Source: Trematomus loennbergii
Taxonomy: Eukaryota; Chordata; Actinopteri; Perciformes; Nototheniidae
DNA: 64,000 bases
Direction: 5' to 3'
Assembly: GCA_012861695.1 (NCBI GenBank)
Contig: JAAOOA010000540.1
Location: 37,501 to 101,500, forward strand
Shown: positions 58,815-64,000 of the stretch, piece after piece
How the letters are laid out: every line of letters starts with the position of its first letter
Numbering within the stretch: the first letter of the stretch is position 1
Notes under the pieces: generated by a model
Seen by the model: only the letters and a program-made list of their open reading frames with translations
Database searches by the model: none
What the model was told of the DNA's origin: nothing
Made by a program: the position numbers and the translations under genes

Positions 58815-60023
58815 TAGGGATGTTAAGATACACCGATTCGCATCGGTGCACCGGCATAAACGTTCAAGATGTGAGTGCACCGGTTGAAAGAGTGCACATC
58901 GGCTACAGTTTGGGTTGAACTCGCGATGCATCGATTGTAGCGTCTTTGCATCGGTAAAAAAACGATTCATTCATATAATATCCCCTCATCCTGTCAGCAC
59001 TCAGCAGAGACGATCTTTGCTTCGCACTACGGAGGCCGAGAGTCTCAGTTATCAACACACATGGAAGTCCAGGAGAAGAAGAAACACAGCGCACCGAAAA
59101 ATACCTACAAATCAAACGTTTGGCAACACTTCGGATTTTTCAAGAAGATGGACAACTTGAAAAATCGCTCGCAAATTGTAAACGATGCCGTGCCGCTTTA
59201 AAGTACACAAGTAGTACGAGGAACTTAGCGACGCACATAGAGGCACATGGGGTCTGCGGCTGAAAAGAGAAACCTGAAAGTTAGACATATGAGTTCAATC
59301 ACTCAGTGAGGTGTTCTGTCAGTGAGAGTGGTGTTTAGTTTACACAGCCTGTGACTGCCAATAATAGTTTAAATGTCTTCCTTACAATTGTAAGCAGTTA
59401 TGAAATACCTGTTTGTGAAAGGTTGTTTTCTTTATTGTTCCTATAGAAACCACTGCTTTCTGCTCACTGGTGAGTTAGCCTATGAATGAGTGTTAAGCAC
59501 ATCAGGCTGGCAGTTGTATGTGCATTGCACTATGGTAGTTGTTATTTGCACATTGTTAATCCTGGGCATCCTTAAATTGTTTAACTGTGAGGTGTTAAAC
59601 ATTGAACTGTACTCTGGAGACGAGAACACTACTACACTTGTGAAAAGGCCAGTTTGTGAAAGGTCCAAGTGTTTTTTTTTTTAAGGTAAAAAAGAAACAG
59701 CATGATGGTGTGCAGTACTAGTAGAGAGAAGCAAATATGTGAAGCACTTTTTTGTTAATGTATGATTTGCTGCATATAAGGAATAAAACAAAATCCTCTG
59801 TCGTACCATATTGAATTGTATCATTATTTTGCATCGTGTTGAATCACATCGTATCGCCCGTATCGCATAATGTTGAATCAATCGTATCGAACTGTATCGC
59901 AACAGGGGGAATCTATCGTATCGCATCGCCTGGTGTTTCAAAGGTATCGTTAATATTCGTATCGTTGGCAGCGTATCGAGATGCGCATCGTATCGGCCTC
60001 AGTGATGGAGATGCACATCCCTA
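58815..60023 (+). mobile_element. hAT element (1.2 kb) with ZBED remnant
   Basis: Ends TAGGGATGTTAAGATACACC and ATGGAGATGCACATCCCTA, with GTTTACAG duplicated at 58807-58814 and 60024-60031. Subterminal ATCGTATCG/GCATCG words are dense. It is nested in the preceding element. Confidence 0.9.
59061..59250 (+). pseudogene. BED zinc-finger N-terminus of a hAT transposase
   Basis: MEVQEKKKHSAPKNTYKSNV then WQHFGFFKK and, after a +1 shift, EDGQLEKSLANCKRCRAALK with TRNLATHIEAH. The C-x-x-C...H-x-x-x-H spacing and the W...F are typical of a BED finger. The catalytic domain is missing. Confidence 0.75.
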
Positions 60024-60318
60024 GTTTACAGTAGTCCCTCGTTCTTATTAAACATCCATGTTGTAGTCCGCTGTATAGAAAACTGTAGTTTCCATAGTTT
60101 CCCCACAGCAGCAGGCACATTTATGACGTCCGCTGGCGCATCATAAACGTCGGATAGTGAAAGTGCAGTCTGATTCTCTAAAGTACAGTCTCTTCTCCTA
60201 AGTCCTTTTGAATTCTCCTATCCACTATCCCTTAACCCCATGACGTTTCACTCCGAGGTCAGGAATAGACGATAGGGTTAGAATTTAGGAGCTGATTTTT
60301 GGAGTATTCGACCGCAAC

Positions 60319-60495
60319 CCTGGTGTTGGAGCTGTGTGTGGCCACGCAGTCATGTTTGAACAGGGAGTAGAGCAGAGGGCTTAGCATGCAGCCCTGAGGG
60401 GCTCCAGTGTTGAGGATCAGGGTGAGGATGTGATGTTTCCCCCCCGCACTGCCTGGGGTCTGCCCGTCAGGAAGTTCAGGATCAGACCGGAGTCT
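60319..60495 (-). mobile_element. LINE reverse-transcriptase fragment
   Basis: The minus strand reads LILNTGAPQGCMLSPLLYSL, which contains the conserved G-x-PQG-x-x-LSP block of non-LTR reverse transcriptases, followed by FKHDCVA. It is the continuation of the LINE at 57975-58070, displaced by 2.2 kb of insertion. Confidence 0.75.
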
Positions 60496-60496
60496 G

Positions 60497-60736
60497 CATG
60501 AACTCTCTGGCGTTATCCTTTAAAGACACATTCTTAACGTTAGCTTCACACTGCTGGTGCTGGAGTGCAGCTGAAGAGAGGCGAGGCGCTTCGTAGATAA
60601 ACTTCACGTCTTCAGGATTTTCTCTGAAAAGCTGTCCTTCACATAGAGAGCAGTCCACCAGCTGATATAGGGAACTCAGAAAGTGGGGAAGGTTTAAATG
60701 TTTAATGTTCTTTTCAATCTGTTCACACATCGGCAA
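60497..60736 (-). other. Unrecognised 80-codon open frame
   Basis: A minus-strand frame of ordinary composition (includes LPHFLSSLYQLVDCSLCEGQ) directly upstream of the LINE fragment. No family is recognised. It might be host coding sequence, a processed copy or chance. Confidence 0.2.
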
Positions 60737-60844
60737 TACAAAGCGATCACTACCATTACATTGTTATATAAAGTGACTCTAAGAGATTTAACATATTTTC
60801 CATCAGTTTTTGTCCAGCTTGCAAAAGTATCTGTTTCTGTTTCA

Positions 60845-60931
60845 GGGTCCAGCAGCAGAGACCAGACTCTCCCAGCTGTCGTCCTTCAAGAGCGACCGGT
60901 CGAAGGAAACTTCTTAGACTTTGATCAGAGG
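60845..60931 (+). pseudogene. Exon-like remnant, possibly NLR-C N-terminal exon
   Basis: It lies between a TCTGTTTCAG acceptor and a GTAAGC donor. Frames give RLSQLSSFKSDRSKE and, one base shifted, EGNFLDFDQR; a single missing G would join SFKSDRSK to GNFLDFDQR. The FKSDRS word echoes SKSDRPM of the exon at 55680-55889, as in the repeated short exons before the NACHT exon of teleost NLR-C genes. No NACHT or LRR exon is present in the window. Confidence 0.4.
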
Positions 60932-61153
60932 TAAGCTCTAACTCATAGAAAGAGTCCGGTTATGACAGAATAAAACTAGTCCGTATGAAGTCTTGTCCAA
61001 CTTATTTTCCAGCAGTTTTTCTCCAGCATGTTTTACGGCCACATAATCAGAGAGAGGAAGTAGTCTTTCCTCAGCGAGAACTTAAACACTGTGAGTCTCC
61101 AGATATGTGGGTGGAGACAAAAGCAATCGATCTGACGATCCTGGATCAAGACT

Positions 61154-61587
61154 ATGGCCCAATTCCAAACCACACCCTACCCACTCCACCTCCGTGATGG
61201 AGTGAACTCCGTCTGTAGTCTCACTCTCAGCTGAACAAGGCTCCTCCTTCCAGGTGGAGGGTAAACAGCAAGCTTTGGGACGAACTCCCCTCTCTCCTGC
61301 AGAAACAGGAAATGCCATAATACGTAACAACGGTTTCAAATCAGCATCTCTTGGATTCAAAATAACACAAATAAACCTCTACAAATCTTTTATGTAAACA
61401 TATTTTTGTTTTAAAATCTGATGTTGATTAGCGCATTAGTTTTAGCAAAAGTGTGTAAATATACACAACTTTTACCGTTTTCCAGACTAGACATGAGTAA
61501 ATGATCCTGAGTTTAAACAAATAGGAGGTAACCATCAAGCTGTTAACATCTGTGTGAAGATATGAAATAGCTCTTGTTGTGCAGTCA
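61154..61587. repeat. MITE left end and adjoining spacer
   Basis: GGCCCAATTCCAAACCACAC begins a MITE end I recognise from fish, followed by ACTCCACCTCCG. The rest to 61587 is AT-rich and non-coding. The matching right end would be expected within or beyond 62370-64000. Confidence 0.5.
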
Positions 61588-62325
61588 GGTGGAGCAGCAG
61601 GTGAAGTCAGGTGGAGCAGCAGGTGAAGTCAGGTGGAGCAGCAGGTGAGTCAGGTGGAGCAGCAGGTGAAGTCAGGTGGAGCAGCAGGTGAAGTCAGGTG
61701 AGCAGCAGGTGAGCAGCAGGTGGAGTCAGGTGGAGCAGCAGGTGAGTCAGGTGGAGCAGCAGGTGGTCAGGTGGAGCAGCAGGTGAAGTCAGGTGGAGCA
61801 GCAGGTGAAGTCAGGTGGAGCAGCAGTGAAGTCAGGTGGAGCGTCAGGTGGAGCATCAGGTGGAGTCAGGTGGAGCGTCAGGTGGAGTCAGGTGGAGCAG
61901 CAGGTGAAGTCAGGTGGAGCAGCAGGTGAAGTCAGGTGGAGCGTCAGGTGGAGCATCAGGTGGAGTCAGGTGGAGCGTCAGGTGGAGTCAGGTGGAGCAG
62001 CAGGTGAATCAGGTGGAGCAGCAGGTGAAGTCAGGTGGAGCAGCAGGTGAAGTCAGGTGGAGCGTCAGGTGGAGCATCAGGTGGAGTCAGGTGGAGCGTC
62101 AGGTGGAGTCAGGTGGAGCGTCAGTGAGTCAGGTGGAGCATCAGGTGAAGTCAGGTGGAGCGTCAGGTGAGTCAGGTGGAGCAGCAGGTGAAGTCAGGTG
62201 GAGCAGCAGGTGGAGTCAGGTGGAGTCAGGTGAAGCAGCAGGTGAAGTCAGGTGGAGCAGCAGGTGGAGTCAGGTGGAGTCAGGTGAAGCAGCAGGTGGA
62301 GTCAGGTGGAGCAGCAGGTGAAGTC
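61588..62325. repeat. 22-bp CAGGTGGAGC minisatellite with higher-order units
   Basis: Basic unit AGGTGGAGCAGCAGGTGA plus AGTC, about 33 copies. A composite (GCGTC, GCATC, GTC, GCGTC variants in order) recurs about every 110 bp at 61840, 61940 and 62060. Every unit has one or two CAGGTG E-boxes. Open frames here are by-products. Confidence 0.94.
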
Positions 62326-62427
62326 AGCACCAATGCAGACTCTCTGTTTTGAGGGCTTGATAAGCCCTCCCCCTCCACACTCGTTGGTTTGGAACAGCAT
62401 TAATGTGGCGGACCCTCCGCGCGAACG
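62326..62427. other. MITE-derived bridge
   Basis: GGTTTGGAACAGCATTAATG, TGGCGGACCCTCCGCGCG and AACGGAGGGGTAGTG. The middle part is the inverse of 53380-53407. It leads without a break into the satellite, whose repeat GGGGTAGTGTGTA is the next motif of this MITE end. Confidence 0.55.
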
Positions 62428-64000
62428 GAGGGGTAGTGTGTAGGGGTAGGGGTAGTGTGTAGGGGTAGTGGGTAGGGGTAGTGTAGGGGTAGGGGTAGTG
62501 TTTGGGTAGGGGTATGTGTAGGGTAGTGTTAGGGTTGTTAGTGTGTAGGGGTAGTGTGTAGGGGTAGGGGTATTGTGTAGGGGTAGTGTGTAGGGTAGTG
62601 TGTAGGGGTAGGGTAGTGTGTAGGGTAGTGTTTTAGGGGTAGTGTGTAGTGTTTAGGGGTAGTGTAGGGGTAGGGTAGTGTTTAGGGGTAGGGGTAGTGT
62701 GTAGTGTTTAGGGTAGTGTGTAGGGGTAGTGTTTAGGGGTAGGGGTAGTGTTTAGGGGTAGTGTGTAGGGGTAGTGTTTAGGGTAGTGTGGAGGGTAGTG
62801 TGTAGGGGTAGTGTTTAGGGGTAGTGTGTAGGGTAGTGTGTAGGGGTAGTGTTTAGGGGTAGTGTGTAGGGGTAGGGGTAGTGCGTAGGGGTAGTGTTTA
62901 GGGGTAGGGTAGTGTGTAGGGTAGTGTTTTAGGGTAGGGTAGTGTGTAGGGTAGGGGTACTGTGTGTGTTTAGGGGTAGTGTGTAGGGGTAGTGTTTAGG
63001 GGTAGGGTAGTGTGGGGGTAGGGGTAGTGTGTAGGGGTAGTGTTTAGGGGTAGTGTGTAGGGGTAGGGGTAGTGTTTGTGTTTAGGGGTAGGGGTAGTGT
63101 TTAGGGGTAGTGTGTAGGGTAGGGGTAGTGTTTAGGGGTAGGGGTGTGTTTAGGGTAGTGTGTAGGGGTAGGGGTAGTGTGTAGGGGTAGTGTGTAGGCG
63201 TATTGTGTGTAGGGGTAGCGTGTAGGGGTATCGTGTAGGGTAGTGTGTAGGGGTATCGTGTAGGGGTATCGTGTAGGGGTATCGTGTAGGGGTATCGTGT
63301 AGGGGTAGTGTGTAGGGTAGGGGTAGTGTGTAGGGGTAGTGTGTAGGGGTAGGGGTAGTGTGTAGGGGTAGCGTGTAGGGTAGCGTGTAGGGGTAGGGGT
63401 AGCGTGTAGGGGTAGCGTGTAGGGTAGCGTGTAGGGGTAGCGTGTAGGGGTAGCGTGTAGGGTATCGTGTAGGGGTAGTGTGTAGGGGTAGGGGTAGTGT
63501 GTAGGTGTAGGGGTAGGGGTAGTGTGTAGGGGTAGCGTGTAGGGGTAGCGTGTAGGGGTAGGGTAGTGTGTAGGGGTAGCGTGTAGGGGTAGCGTGTAGG
63601 GGTAGCGTGTAGGGGTATCGTGTAGGGTATCGTGTAGGGGTATCGTGTAGGGGTAGTGTGTAGGGGTAGGGGTAGTGTGTAGGGGTAGCGTGTAGGGGTA
63701 GCGTGTAGGGTAGTAGCGTGTAGGGGTAGCGTGTAGGGGTATCGTGTAGGGGTAGCGTGTAGGGGTAGCGTGTAGGGTAGCGGTAGCGGTAGCGTGTAGG
63801 GGTAGCGTGTAGGGGTAGCGTGTAGGGGTAGCGTGTAGGGGTAGCGTGTAGGGTAGCGTGTAGGGTAGGGGTAGTGTGTGGGTATCGTGTAGGGTAGCGT
63901 GTAGGGGTAGCGTGTAGGGTAGCGTGTAGGGGTAGCGTGTAGCGTGTAGGGGTAGCGTGTAGGGGTAGCGTGTAGGGGTAGCGTGTAGGGTAGCGTGTAG
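62428..64000. repeat. GTGTAGGGGTAG satellite, open at the window edge
   Basis: More than 110 irregular units of 11-19 bp built from TAGGGGTAG joined by TGTGT, TGTTT, CGTGT or TCGTGT. The TGTTTAGGGG variant dominates to about 63150, the CGTGTAGGGG variant after about 63350. G-rich strand on plus. The array continues past 64000. Confidence 0.95.

Larger units (their letters stand above)
58071..60318. mobile_element. Inverted-repeat element carrying a hAT
   Basis: GTTGGGTCGAATAGTCC at the left and GGAGTATTCGACCGCAAC at the right are inverted, with further inverted similarity inside (GAGTGAAATGACC and GTTTCACTCC). It separates two pieces of one LINE. The target duplication is not clear. The sequence outside the inner hAT is about 1 kb and non-coding. 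Confidence 0.65.

Noticed and set aside
61720..62352. Gly/Gln/Ser-rich open frames up to 135 codons
   Set aside because: By-product of the 22-bp array; frames change at each one-base slip.
62428..64000. G-rich satellite as telomeric or subtelomeric repeat
   Set aside because: The unit TAGGGGTAGTGTG is not TTAGGG and is more simply explained as an expansion of a MITE end, although position near a chromosome end cannot be excluded.

Overview
The window looks like repeat-rich nuclear DNA of a teleost fish, probably a spiny-rayed one; the species cannot be told from the sequence. The evidence is many long (CA)n/(TG)n tracts, minisatellites typical of fish, LINE fragments of L2 and L1 type, a tRNA-derived SINE, and hAT, Harbinger, Mutator-like and TTAA-target DNA transposons. 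There is no operon-like gene density, no rRNA or tRNA gene, and no complete host protein-coding gene. Most open frames are low-complexity translations of tandem repeats or shadows of transposon fragments.

Layout. 1-27.2 kb: an intergenic or intronic stretch of microsatellites and at least nine minisatellite families, with short non-repetitive blocks that may be conserved non-coding elements. Inside it sits a transposon nest at 4.76-9.23 kb (TTAA element > AT-target element > Harbinger MITE), and an uninterrupted sister copy of the outer element lies at 13.86-14.34 kb. 27.2-40.9 kb: a 13.7 kb Mutator-like element with a 10-bp target duplication. It keeps the 3' exons of a SWIM-finger transposase and contains a second nest. 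In that nest an AT-target element (31.11-40.62 kb) holds a hAT (31.24-32.95 kb) and a 6.5 kb TTA-flanked element (33.24-39.73 kb). The 6.5 kb element carries a broken minus-strand gene for a fish transposase-like protein, nine clear 13-14-bp subterminal repeats and a foldback insertion. 41.4-44.1 kb: a second Harbinger copy split by a 2.0 kb hAT. 44.9-45.7 kb: an inverted duplication of a Harbinger transposase N-terminus. 47.5-54.9 kb: tandem and inverted segmental duplications carrying an L1 fragment, three hAT MITEs in (GT)n tracts and two further 3-bp-target elements. 55.7-61 kb: two exon-like remnants reminiscent of the N-terminal exons of teleost NLR-C genes, separated by hAT insertions. 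61.6-64 kb: a 22-bp array and then a G-rich (GTGTAGGGGTAG)-type satellite that runs off the window and seems to have grown from the end of a MITE.

Little here works together as a pathway. What the window records is the order of events: several insertions can be dated relative to one another through nested target duplications and paralogous empty sites. The best candidate for something poorly described is the 33.2-39.7 kb element, with its D/D/E-like motifs and C-terminal Tudor-like segment. Many one-base frameshifts in or near homopolymers mean that some breaks could be sequencing errors rather than decay.
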